This document shows positions 56,600 through 64,000 of a DNA stretch of 64,000 nucleotides, piece by piece. Origin of the DNA: Stenotrophomonas koreensis. GTDB lineage: Bacteria > Pseudomonadota > Gammaproteobacteria > Xanthomonadales > Xanthomonadaceae. Location of the stretch: positions 1 through 64,000 of the forward strand of contig NZ_LDJH01000013.1 of NCBI RefSeq assembly GCF_001431525.1. Direction: 5' to 3'. A model generated the notes under the pieces. It searched no databases. It was not told the origin of the DNA and saw nothing but the letters and a program-made list of their open reading frames with translations. The stretch's first letter is position 1; each line of letters begins with the position of its first letter. The translations under genes and the position numbers were made by a program.

Positions 56600-57472
56600 T
56601 CAGTAGTCGCTGTCGGCCGGTTCGGCCAGCGGCAGGCGTGCACGCAGGGCCTCCAGCTCCATGCGCAGGGCCTGGTTTTCGGCGGTCAGGGTGATGACCT
56701 GGCGGCGCAGCACGGCCACTTCCGATTGCAGCTCGCCGGGGCTGGCGACGTGGTCGGCATCGGCGCCGGCCAGCGGGGCTTCGTCGCCGTCTTCGCGGGC
56801 CGGGCGCGGCTTGCGCCTGGCCTCGCGCACGCGCTTGGCGGCCTGCTTCAGCTCGGCCTTGCCGCCGGCCGCGGCCTGGCGCTGTTCGTCCTCGCTGAGG
56901 CTGACCAGGGTAGCCGCCGTGCTCAGGTTGATCTCACCGCTCTTGACTGCGGCAATCACCTCGGGCGCGGCATGGGCGTGGATCTTCTCGATCTGGCTGA
57001 CCTGGGCGGTGCTCAGCTTGGCCTGGCGGGCCAGGTCGGCCTTGGACAGTTTCGGCGCCGGCTCCCACGGCGGGCTGTCCTCCTCAGCCTCGGCCGGGGG
57101 CAGCTCGCCGGCGCTTTCGCGGGCGAGCTTTTCCTGCTCGGCCAGGCGCCGGGCCTCGACGATGGCGCGCTTGCGCAGCGCCAGCACGCCGCGCTGGAAA
57201 TCGGACACGCTGCGCCGGCCCAGGTGCTGTTCGATCATCCACAGGTGCACATCCTCCATCGACTTGAAATGCGGATGCTGGACGGTGCGGAACGGGATGT
57301 TGTGCTTGACACAGATGCCGTAACGGTTGTGGCCATCGACCAGGATGTTGCCCCACAGCACCAGCGCGTCGCGGCAGCCTTCGGCCAGCAGGCTGCGCTC
57401 CAGCGCTTCGTGCTCTTCGGCGGTGAGCGGGTCGATATAGGCCTTGAGTTCTTCTTTGACGATGATGTCCAT
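56600..57472 (-). CDS. ParB-like nuclease-domain protein
   Basis: A 290-residue protein. The N-terminus is a ParB/Srx-type domain with WGNILVDGHNRYGIC and QHLGRRSVSDFQRG; the middle has a helix-turn-helix (SKADLARQAKLSTAQVSQIE) and a region like ParB's central domain; an acidic/basic linker leads to a C-terminal coiled coil (LQSEVAVLRRQVITLTAENQ). No ParA neighbour exists, so it is not a standard partition pair; it may be a stand-alone DNA-binding regulator. ATG has GGA at nine bases. Divergent from the B12 uptake operon. Confidence 0.8.
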   Translation of the reverse strand: MDIIVKEELKAYIDPLTAEEHEALERSLLAEGCRDALVLWGNILVDGHNRYGICVKHNIPFRTVQHPHFKSMEDVHLWMIEQHLGRRSVSDFQRGVLALRKRAIVEARRLAEQEKLARESAGELPPAEAEEDSPPWEPAPKLSKADLARQAKLSTAQVSQIEKIHAHAAPEVIAAVKSGEINLSTAATLVSLSEDEQRQAAAGGKAELKQAAKRVREARRKPRPAREDGDEAPLAGADADHVASPGELQSEVAVLRRQVITLTAENQALRMELEALRARLPLAEPADSDY

Positions 57473-57555
57473 CAGTCATCCGCAACAGATCGGGGGAGCC
57501 GGCCATTGTAGTCGCCCGCACCCGGCCCGGGCTCTGCGCACGGGGTGTCATCGGC

Positions 57556-57561
57556 TACAAT
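57556..57561 (+). promoter_or_regulatory. -10 element before the cobalamin riboswitch
   Basis: TACAAT, 5 of 6 consensus, about 10 nt before the riboswitch fold; the -35 region is poor (TCTGCG). Confidence 0.45.
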
Positions 57562-57571
57562 CGCCGCGCCA

Positions 57572-57752
57572 CTGGTGCCTTGGGTCAGTTCCTGACCCGG
57601 GTGAAACGGGAAAGCGGTGCGTCCATCCGGACCAGGCCGCTGCTGCCCCCGCAACGGTAGGCAGGTGCGGGCATGCCACAAGGCCACTGGAAGCGGTTTT
57701 TCCGGGAAGGCGGCATGCCAAGACCTGCAAGCCCGGAGACCGGCCACTGGCA
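57572..57752 (+). ncRNA. Cobalamin (AdoCbl) riboswitch
   Basis: Contains the conserved GTGAAACGGGAA core (57601), GCTGCCCCCGCAACGGTA (57639-57659), AAGGCCACTGGAAGCGG, GGGAAGGCGGC and the B12 box AAGCCCGGAGACCGGCCA (57729-57746). It lies about 120 nt before btuB and should switch the operon off when adenosylcobalamin is plentiful. I do not see a clear terminator between it and the ATG, so translational control is more likely. Confidence 0.92.
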
Positions 57753-57874
57753 ATGCGGAACGTGCCACGGGGTGGTGGCGCCGGGTTTGCCGGTGGCTGT
57801 TGCTGCGCGTGCGCGTTCTTCCTGACCTTGATGCCGCTGCGCGGGGACGCGTGCCGGCTGCGGAGAACTCCCCC

Positions 57875-59764
57875 ATGCGCCATCCACGCCTTACTGCCCT
57901 GGCGGCCTTGCTGCCGGCCTGCCTTGTTCTTGAAGCCCACGCTGCGGTTGAGCTGATGGCCGCCGAGCTGGACCCGGTGGTGGTCACCGCCACCCGCCAG
58001 GCCGCGCCGCTGTCGGTGCTGATGGCCGATGTCACGGTGATTGACCGCGAGCAGATCCAGCGCCTGGGCCAGGGCACCATCACCGACCTGCTCGGCCGCC
58101 AGCCGGGGATCCAGACCAGCGCCTATGGCGGCCAGGGCGCGGCCACCAGTTTCTATGTGCGTGGCGCCAACTCCAACCAGCTCAAGGTGCTGATCGACGG
58201 CATTGCGATCAACTCGATCGACCCTTCCGGCTCGCCGCTGCGTCTGCTCAGCCTGGCCGATGTGGACCGCATCGAAATCCTGCGCGGGCCGGCGGCCACC
58301 CTGTACGGCGCCGATGCGATCGGCGGGGTAATCCAGATCTTCACCCGCCAGGCCCAGGCCGGCTTCGCCGCCCAGGCCCATGCCGGTGCCGGCTCCCACG
58401 GCACGCGCAAGGCCGGGGTCGAGCTGTCCGGCGGCAATGCGCAGTGGCGTTGGCAGCTGGGGGGCAACCATCACTACAGTGATGGCATTTCCGCCCAGCG
58501 CGATGGCAGCAACCGCGATGCCGACGATGACAGCTACCGCAACAATGCCGTCAATGCCGGCCTGCGTTACCTGGCCAGCGAGGACGCCGAATACGGCCTG
58601 AGCTACCGCCAGGCCCGTGGCCTGGCCGAGTACGACAGCGGCAACACCCCGGCCGATGGCGATTACAACAACCGCCAGGCCTTCGACAACAGCCAGTGGC
58701 AGCTGCATGCCAAGCACCGCTTGAGCCCGCGCTGGCGCAGCACCGTGCAGTTCGGTGGTGCCGATGACTGGCAAAAGGACTGGTCCTTCAACGCTTGGGC
58801 CTTCCCGCCAGCCGAAGTGGTCGGGGCGATCACCACCCGCAACCGCGAGCTGAGCTGGCAGAACGACATCGACCTGGGCCACTGGGGCAATGCCCTGCTG
58901 GCGGTGGAAGCCGAACGCCAGCGGGTATCCACCACCAGTGCCGGCTACACCCACGAGCCGGAGCTGGAGAACCGCTCGCTGCTGGCCGGCTGGGGCGGCA
59001 GCCGTGGCCGCCTGCAGTGGCAGCTCAATGCCCGCGCCGACGACCACCAGCAGTACGGCAACCAGAGCACCGGTGCGCTGAGCCTGGGCTGGGCCCTGGG
59101 TGGCGGCTGGCGCGCCCATGCCAGCTATGGCTCGGCGTTCAAGGCGCCCAGCGTGGACCAGCTGTATATCGACAACCCGGCATGGATGCTGACCGGCAAC
59201 CCGGATCTGGCTCCGGAAAAATCGCGCAACCGCGAGCTGGGCCTGCGCTGGGGCAACAGCACCCAGCAGCTGGGCGTGACCTGGTACCTGAACCGGGTCA
59301 GCAACCTGATTGACTGGGTCTCCGACCCGGTGACCTGGGCTGGCACCTATGCCAACGTCAGCCAGGCCCGGATGGAAGGGGTCACCGCCCAGTGGCGCGG
59401 CAACTTCGGCGCCTTCAGCCCGTCGTTGTCGTATGACTGGCTGGACGCGGAAAACCTGGACACCGGCTTCGCCCTGGGCCGGCGTGCCCGCCACAAGGCC
59501 AGTGCCGGCCTGGACTGGCAGCACGGTCCGCTGCAGCTCGGTGGTGAGGTGCTGGCGGTGGGCCGGCGCTGGGATTACAGCAACCAGACCGGCAATCTTG
59601 CCGGCTATGCGCTGCTCAACCTCAGTGCCAGCTATGCCCTGCGCGAGGACCTGCAGCTGCAGGCCCGGCTGGACAACGCGCTGGACCGTGACTACCAGAG
59701 CATCGGCGGTTACGGCACGCCCGGGCGCAGTGCCTACCTGGCCCTGCGCTGGTCGCTGCGCTGA
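57875..59764 (+). CDS. btuB: Vitamin B12 TonB-dependent receptor BtuB
   Basis: Outer membrane cobalamin transporter, 629 residues. Signal peptide, TonB box DPVVVTATR, plug with GRQPGIQTSAYGGQGAATSF and LRGPAATLYGADAIGGVI, and a 22-strand barrel ending in YLALRWSLR. GGAGA stands eight bases before the ATG. The upstream riboswitch and downstream btuFCD fix the substrate. Confidence 0.95.
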   Translation: MRHPRLTALAALLPACLVLEAHAAVELMAAELDPVVVTATRQAAPLSVLMADVTVIDREQIQRLGQGTITDLLGRQPGIQTSAYGGQGAATSFYVRGANSNQLKVLIDGIAINSIDPSGSPLRLLSLADVDRIEILRGPAATLYGADAIGGVIQIFTRQAQAGFAAQAHAGAGSHGTRKAGVELSGGNAQWRWQLGGNHHYSDGISAQRDGSNRDADDDSYRNNAVNAGLRYLASEDAEYGLSYRQARGLAEYDSGNTPADGDYNNRQAFDNSQWQLHAKHRLSPRWRSTVQFGGADDWQKDWSFNAWAFPPAEVVGAITTRNRELSWQNDIDLGHWGNALLAVEAERQRVSTTSAGYTHEPELENRSLLAGWGGSRGRLQWQLNARADDHQQYGNQSTGALSLGWALGGGWRAHASYGSAFKAPSVDQLYIDNPAWMLTGNPDLAPEKSRNRELGLRWGNSTQQLGVTWYLNRVSNLIDWVSDPVTWAGTYANVSQARMEGVTAQWRGNFGAFSPSLSYDWLDAENLDTGFALGRRARHKASAGLDWQHGPLQLGGEVLAVGRRWDYSNQTGNLAGYALLNLSASYALREDLQLQARLDNALDRDYQSIGGYGTPGRSAYLALRWSLR

Positions 59765-59766
59765 GG

Positions 59767-60549
59767 ATGGCCCGGCGGCGTCGCCCGTTCTGGTTGATGG
59801 CCCTGTTGCTGCTGGCTGGCAGCGGCATGGCCGGCGTACCGCAGCGGGTGGTGTCGCTGGACCTGTGCAGCGACTGGATCCTGGGCGAGCATGCCGACAA
59901 GGGCCAGGTGGCCGGGTTGTCGGCCATGGGACAGCGCTTTGACGCCCGTTACGGGCCGGCCAGCGGCTGGCCCAGCCATGACGGCTCGCTGGAACAGGTG
60001 GTGGCCCTGCAGCCGGACCTGGTGCTGGTGGGGCCATACAACGCCAGCGCCCTGCGTCAGCGCCTGCAGGCGCTCGGCATAAGAGTGGAAGTGACACCGC
60101 TGCCGACCACGCTGGAGCAGGTGGCCGGCTTCGAGCGCCAGGTGCTGGGCCTGCTCGGTGGCGACCCGTCGCGCGCCCACCCGGTGCTGCCGATGCCGGC
60201 GCTGGCCGCCGATGCGCCGCGATTGCTGGTGCTGGGCGCCAACGGGGTGGGCACCGGTTTGCAGACCTTTGAAAATGAAGTTATCGCACGTGCGGGCTGG
60301 CGCAACTACCTGGCTCTTCCCGGTTATGTACGGCTGGACATGGAGGCGCTGGTGGCCGACCCGCCCGACGCCATCCTCTGGGCGGCACCGACCAGCCCGG
60401 CCAAGGCCAATGCCTTTGCCGGGCATCGCGCATTGCTGGCGGTGGTGCCGCCACCGCGCTGGCTGAAGACCGACAACTGGCGCTGGGAATGCCCCGGCCC
60501 CTGGACCTGGTCCCTGGTGGAGCAACTGCAGCAGTGGCGCAATCGATGA
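59767..60549 (+). CDS. btuF: Periplasmic cobalamin-binding protein BtuF
   Basis: A 260-residue substrate-binding protein for B12 with signal peptide MARRRRPFWLMALLLLAGSG. It has the class III binding-protein pattern: two lobes joined by a rigid helix, motifs VVSLDLCSDWIL, ALQPDLVLVG and NEVIARAGWRNYLAL. Two nt after btuB; its stop overlaps btuC. Confidence 0.9.
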   Translation: MARRRRPFWLMALLLLAGSGMAGVPQRVVSLDLCSDWILGEHADKGQVAGLSAMGQRFDARYGPASGWPSHDGSLEQVVALQPDLVLVGPYNASALRQRLQALGIRVEVTPLPTTLEQVAGFERQVLGLLGGDPSRAHPVLPMPALAADAPRLLVLGANGVGTGLQTFENEVIARAGWRNYLALPGYVRLDMEALVADPPDAILWAAPTSPAKANAFAGHRALLAVVPPPRWLKTDNWRWECPGPWTWSLVEQLQQWRNR

Positions 60550-61541
60550 AACGTGGTCTCCTTCGCTACGGGCCGTTGCCCTTGCTGCTGCCGCTGGTCG
60601 GCGTGCTGGCCCTGGCCTCGCTGGCCATCGGCAGCACCGCGATGCCGGCGCTGGAAGGCCTGTGGCAATGGCTGCGCGGTGAGCACAGCCTGGCAGCGAT
60701 CGTGATTGGCGAGATACGCCTGCCGCGCACCTTGCTGGCGCTGGCCGCCGGCGCCTGCCTGGGCCTGGCCGGGGCGGCGCTGCAGGGGTTGTTGCGCAAC
60801 CCGCTGGCCGACCCGTCGCTGACCGGGGCCAGCCAGGGGGCGGCGCTGGGGGCGGCGGCGGTGTTCTATTTCGGCCTGTTCCCGGCCCTGGGCGGTTTTG
60901 CCACCGCGCTGGGCGGGCTGGCCGGGGCGCTGGCAGCGCTGGGGCTGGTGCTGTGGCTGGCCGGCGCCGGCAACCCGTCGCGGGTGATCCTGGCCGGGCT
61001 GGCCGTGTCCACCGTGGCCGGTGCCTCGTTGGCCGCGGTGTTGACCCTGGCGCCCAACCCCTACGCCTTGCAGGAACTGGTGTTCTGGTTGATGGGCTCG
61101 GTCGCCGACCGTGGCCTGGAGCAGCTGTGGGTGTTGCTGCCGGCATTGCTGCTCGGCAGCGCCCTTCTCTGGTGGCAGCGCGGCTTGCTGCATGCGCTGA
61201 GCCTGGGCGAGGACGTGGCCGCCAGCCTGGGCTTTGCGGTGGGCCGTGGCAGCCGCTGGCTGGTGCTGGGCTGCGGCCTGCTGGTCGGTGGCAGCGTGGC
61301 GGTAGCCGGCGGGATTGGTTTTGTCGGGCTGATGGTGCCGCACCTGTTGCGGCCGCTGGTCGCCCACCGGGCCGACCGCCTGTTGCTGCCCAGTGCGCTG
61401 GCCGGTAGTGCGCTGGTGCTGGCCGCGGACATGCTGGTACGGCTGATGCCGCCCGGGCGGCAGCTGCAGCTGGGGGTGCTGACCGCGCTGGTCGGTGCGC
61501 CGTTGTTTGTCCGCCTGGTGTTCAAGGAGCGTGGCCGGTGA
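60546..61541 (+). CDS. btuC: Cobalamin ABC transporter permease BtuC
   Basis: FecCD-family permease, 331 residues with about ten membrane segments. Typical motifs: IRLPRTLLALAAGACLGLAG, GLLRNPLADPSLTGASQGA, GGIGFVGLMVPHLLRPLVA. ATG 60546 overlaps the btuF stop (ATGA). Confidence 0.93.
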   Translation: MKRGLLRYGPLPLLLPLVGVLALASLAIGSTAMPALEGLWQWLRGEHSLAAIVIGEIRLPRTLLALAAGACLGLAGAALQGLLRNPLADPSLTGASQGAALGAAAVFYFGLFPALGGFATALGGLAGALAALGLVLWLAGAGNPSRVILAGLAVSTVAGASLAAVLTLAPNPYALQELVFWLMGSVADRGLEQLWVLLPALLLGSALLWWQRGLLHALSLGEDVAASLGFAVGRGSRWLVLGCGLLVGGSVAVAGGIGFVGLMVPHLLRPLVAHRADRLLLPSALAGSALVLAADMLVRLMPPGRQLQLGVLTALVGAPLFVRLVFKERGR

Positions 61542-62269
61542 GTGTGTTGCGTGGCAGCGGCCTGACTGTCGAGCATCGCCTGAGCGCGGTTGACCTGGTG
61601 CTCGAACCGGGCGAGCTGGTCGGGGTGATCGGCCCCAACGGGGCGGGCAAATCGACCTTGCTGTCGGTGCTGGCCGGGTTGCAGCCGCTGGCCCAGGGCG
61701 TGGTGACGCTGGACCAGCAGCCGCTGGAAAGCCTGCCCGCGCGCCAGCGCGCGCGGCAGATCGGTTACCTGGCCCAGTCCGGGCACAGCGCCTGGGCATT
61801 GCAGGTGGAGGACATCGTGGCCATGGGCCGCCTGCCCTGGGGCGATGCCGATGCCTGCGCCATTGCACAGGCACTTCGCGACAGCGGTGCCGAGGCCCTG
61901 CGCGGGCGGCGCATCGATGCGCTGTCCGGCGGCGAGCAGGCCCGGGTCTGGCTGGCCCGGGTGCTGGCCGGGCAGCCGCAGCTGCTGCTGGCCGACGAGC
62001 CGGTGGCCAGCCTGGACCTGTACTACCAGCGTGCGGTGATGCAGACCCTGCGTGGATTTGCCGACAGCGGCCGCAGCGCGCTGGTGGCCCTGCACGACCT
62101 GGCGCTGGCCGCACGCTATTGCGACCGCCTGCTGCTGCTGGCCGATGGCCGCCTGCACGCGGCCGGCAGCCCGGCCCAGGTGCTGCAGGCCGACCTGCTT
62201 CAAGCCGTGTATGGCCTGCCGGTACAGGTGGACCTGCAGGCACAACCACCGCACATCAGCTTCAGGTGA
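61538..62269 (+). CDS. btuD: Cobalamin ABC transporter ATPase BtuD
   Basis: ATPase subunit, 243 residues. Walker A GPNGAGKST, signature LSGGEQARV and Walker B LLLADEPVASLD are intact. Start GTG 61538 overlaps btuC (GTGA). Confidence 0.93.
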   Translation: MSVLRGSGLTVEHRLSAVDLVLEPGELVGVIGPNGAGKSTLLSVLAGLQPLAQGVVTLDQQPLESLPARQRARQIGYLAQSGHSAWALQVEDIVAMGRLPWGDADACAIAQALRDSGAEALRGRRIDALSGGEQARVWLARVLAGQPQLLLADEPVASLDLYYQRAVMQTLRGFADSGRSALVALHDLALAARYCDRLLLLADGRLHAAGSPAQVLQADLLQAVYGLPVQVDLQAQPPHISFR

Positions 62270-62272
62270 GTG

Positions 62273-62827
62273 ATGAAACACAGCCGTGACCCCGACGAGA
62301 ATTGCTACCCCTTCATCTATGAGGCCGGGGCGCTGTGCGACTTTGAGGTCTTCACCGACGAACTCTGTGGCCACCTTGGTGCGGCGCTGAGCCTGCTCGA
62401 GGACCCGGCTTGCCAGGACATTGTCGATGACCTGGCCGCGATCCAGCCGCTGGCCTTCCATGCCAATGGTTCGGTGCGCGGGCGGCTGGCCATTGGCGAG
62501 GCCGACATCGACTGGCTCAAGGCGCGGCTGCACTACTGGCGCCAGCAGCCCGGTGGCCATTACGCCGGCTTCGTGCTGCCGCGTGGTGCCCAGCCGGTGC
62601 CGACGCTTCACCTGGGGCGTTCGGCCTGCAAGAAGGCCATCCGCGCCCTGGTGCAGGTGGAGCAGCAGGGCATCACGGTGCCGCTGCAGGTGCCACGCCT
62701 GCTCAATGTGCTGTGCAACCTGCTGTTTGTGTTGACGCTGGTGATCAACCACCGGCGCGGGTTGGCCGAAGTGCCGTTTGTCAGCCTCAGCTATGGCCGT
62801 GCAGTGGCGACCCGGCCCCGGGATTGA
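62273..62827 (+). CDS. PduO-type cobalamin adenosyltransferase-like protein, divergent
   Basis: A 184-residue protein that follows btuD immediately. Several blocks match PduO-type ATP:cob(I)alamin adenosyltransferases: FTDELCGHLGAALSLL (family DELNSxIG), AIGEADIDWLKARL (LE..ID), GFVLPRGAQPVPTLHLGRSACKKA (FxLPGG...LHxxRxxxRR) and PRLLNVLCNLLFVLTLVINH (LNxLSDLLFVLAR). The N-terminal ATP loop TRTGDxGTT is absent, and the Arg-Glu-Arg of the usual RRAER is altered to KKAIR. Membership of the B12 operon supports a cobalamin role: a divergent adenosylating enzyme, or a cobalamin-binding/escort protein. GTG 62270 is an alternative start. Confidence 0.65.
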   Translation: MKHSRDPDENCYPFIYEAGALCDFEVFTDELCGHLGAALSLLEDPACQDIVDDLAAIQPLAFHANGSVRGRLAIGEADIDWLKARLHYWRQQPGGHYAGFVLPRGAQPVPTLHLGRSACKKAIRALVQVEQQGITVPLQVPRLLNVLCNLLFVLTLVINHRRGLAEVPFVSLSYGRAVATRPRD

Positions 62828-62860
62828 TGCAACCGGGCAGATGCCGGTCTGGCGATGATC

Positions 62861-62883
62861 GCCGCGCGAACCGGCCGCGCGGC
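62861..62883. terminator. Possible terminator hairpin after the btu operon
   Basis: GCCGCGCG, 7-nt loop, CGCGCGGC: 8-bp GC stem between convergent genes, without a good T run. Confidence 0.35.
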
Positions 62884-62917
62884 CTGTTGACCACCTGCCA
62901 CCCCCCAAGCGGTGCAA

Positions 62918-63379
62918 TCAGCGGAACAGGCGCTTGAGCGTGCGTCCCAGCCAGTTGCCGTCATCGTGTTCGCGCGCGAACCGGTTCAGGTGGTTTTTGA
63001 CCTGTTCGGCGTAGGCCTTGTCATCGCCGCGGATGTGGTTGAACAGCCAGCGCGAGAGCATCGTGCGCAGTTCATCGGTGATGTCCTCGCCGGCCTGGAA
63101 GCGCATGCGGTATTCGGACACGCGCTTGACGAACACCTCGTGCACGCGTTTGTGCGCGGCGCAGAAGGCGTAGCCGGCCTCTTCCATCAGCTCTTCTTCG
63201 AAGGCGAAATGCGACAGGGTGTAGTCGACCAGCTCATCGATCACCTCACCGACCACGGTGCGCTCCATCGAACGCTGGGCGTTGTACAGGTGGTTGAGCA
63301 TCTCCACGATGCGGCGGTGTTGCTGATCAATGACCTCGATACCCGTATTGAGATCGTCCTGCCAAACCAGAAGAGCCAT
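62918..63379 (-). CDS. Bacteriohemerythrin
   Basis: A 153-residue O2-binding diiron protein. All iron ligands are in place: [29 protein letters not shown] and HIRGDDKAY. The longer reading frame is ruled out by the family start [18 protein letters not shown] and AAGGGGG before ATG 63379. The basic C-terminal tail ([10 protein letters not shown]) is extra. Probably an oxygen store, sensor or delivery protein. Confidence 0.92.
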   Translation of the reverse strand: MALLVWQDDLNTGIEVIDQQHRRIVEMLNHLYNAQRSMERTVVGEVIDELVDYTLSHFAFEEELMEEAGYAFCAAHKRVHEVFVKRVSEYRMRFQAGEDITDELRTMLSRWLFNHIRGDDKAYAEQVKNHLNRFAREHDDGNWLGRTLKRLFR

Positions 63380-63474
63380 CTGAGCATTCCCCCTTGCGAT
63401 GAGCGATTGGGGCGCAGCATAGGCGCGGGGCAGGGCGCCGGCGTTGATCTGGATCAAGCCGGCCGTTTGTGGGT

Positions 63475-64000
63475 TCAGCCCAGGCGGTCGCGCAGCTTGT
63501 ACCAGCTCATCGCTGCCACCAGCAGCGGCCGGCGCAGCAGGCGGCCGCCGGGGAAGGGCTGGTGCCTGATGGCCGCAAACGCATCCAGGCCTTCGGCCTG
63601 GCCGGTGATCGCGCGGGCAATCAGGTCGCCGGCCATGCCGGTGGCGGCCACGCCATGGCCGCAGAAGCCCTGGGCAAAGTACACATTGGCCGCCAGCCGG
63701 CCGAAGTGCGGGGCGCGGTTGCGGGTGATGTCGATCATGCCGCCCCAGACGTTTTCCAGGCCGACATCGGCCAGCTGGGGAAACACTGCATGCATGCGCC
63801 GGGTCATCGCCGCCTGCAGCCCCGGTGGCGGCAGTGCCGAATAGCTGGCCATGCCCCCAAACAGCAGGCGGTGGTCGGCACTGAGGCGGAAATAATCCAG
63901 TGCCCAGTTCACATCGGCCACGGCGATGTCATTGGCGATCAGCCCCGCGGCACGTTCTGCCCCCAGTGGCGGGGTCGCACCGACATAGGTACCCACCGGC
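63475..64000 (-). CDS. FAD-dependent amino-acid/amine oxidase, C-terminal part (partial)
   Basis: The visible 175 residues are the C-terminal part of a DAO-type oxidase (ordL/PuuB-like): [38 protein letters not shown] and [21 protein letters not shown] (second FAD-contacting motif). The N-terminal Rossmann fold lies beyond the window. Such enzymes oxidise gamma-glutamylputrescine, proline or similar amines; the substrate cannot be told from this part. Confidence 0.8.
   Translation of the reverse strand, partial: PVGTYVGATPPLGAERAAGLIANDIAVADVNWALDYFRLSADHRLLFGGMASYSALPPPGLQAAMTRRMHAVFPQLADVGLENVWGGMIDITRNRAPHFGRLAANVYFAQGFCGHGVAATGMAGDLIARAITGQAEGLDAFAAIRHQPFPGGRLLRRPLLVAAMSWYKLRDRLG

Overview
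The window is about 64 kb of high-GC chromosomal DNA with dense, mostly housekeeping gene content. Gene content and protein style (ParC, RNase R, RlmB, MacAB-OprM, a Gsp C-to-M cluster, several TonB-dependent receptors, an RlmKL fusion, a PabB-PabC fusion) point to a gammaproteobacterium of the Xanthomonadaceae type, such as Stenotrophomonas or Pseudoxanthomonas. This is inferred from protein families; no rRNA is present to fix it.

Layout: 1-112 holds the edge of a probable ISL3-type transposase. 0.4-4.7 kb has parC and a PabB-PabC fusion, both on the minus strand. 4.7-5.6 kb carries four near-identical minus-strand tRNA-Leu(CAG) genes, each with its own promoter and terminator. 5.7-9.3 kb has rnr and rlmB. 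9.7-12.5 kb is a large UvrD-type helicase. 12.6-17.3 kb is a macA-macB-outer membrane channel operon, divergent from a response regulator, a histidine kinase and a membrane propeller diguanylate cyclase (17.5-22.8 kb). RNase T follows.

The most coherent block runs from 44.2 kb down to 23.6 kb, entirely on the minus strand: a secreted-type beta-helix lipoprotein, a TonB-dependent receptor, a complete type II secretion cluster gspCDEFGHIJKLM, a phosphate-type porin, then pstS-pstC-pstA-pstB-phoU. A good Pho box lies before pstS, and weaker TGTCA-rich sites lie before the porin, gspC and the lipoprotein gene. I read this as a phosphate-starvation island that couples outer-membrane uptake, high-affinity transport and protein secretion, with the lipoprotein as the likely cargo.

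From 44.3 to 57.5 kb come ordinary genes: a prolyl 4-hydroxylase-like oxygenase, nth in a small coupled operon with an enoyl-CoA hydratase, a degenerate FKBP, a NUDIX hydrolase, a sulfurtransferase, a DUF1684 lipoprotein, an AmpD-like amidase, a small esterase, rlmKL, a three-gene membrane operon ending in DUF445, and a ParB-like protein. From 57.5 to 62.8 kb a cobalamin riboswitch controls btuB-btuF-btuC-btuD and a fifth gene that looks like a PduO-type cobalamin adenosyltransferase lacking the usual N-terminal ATP loop. The window ends with a bacteriohemerythrin and the 3' part of a FAD-dependent amine/amino-acid oxidase.
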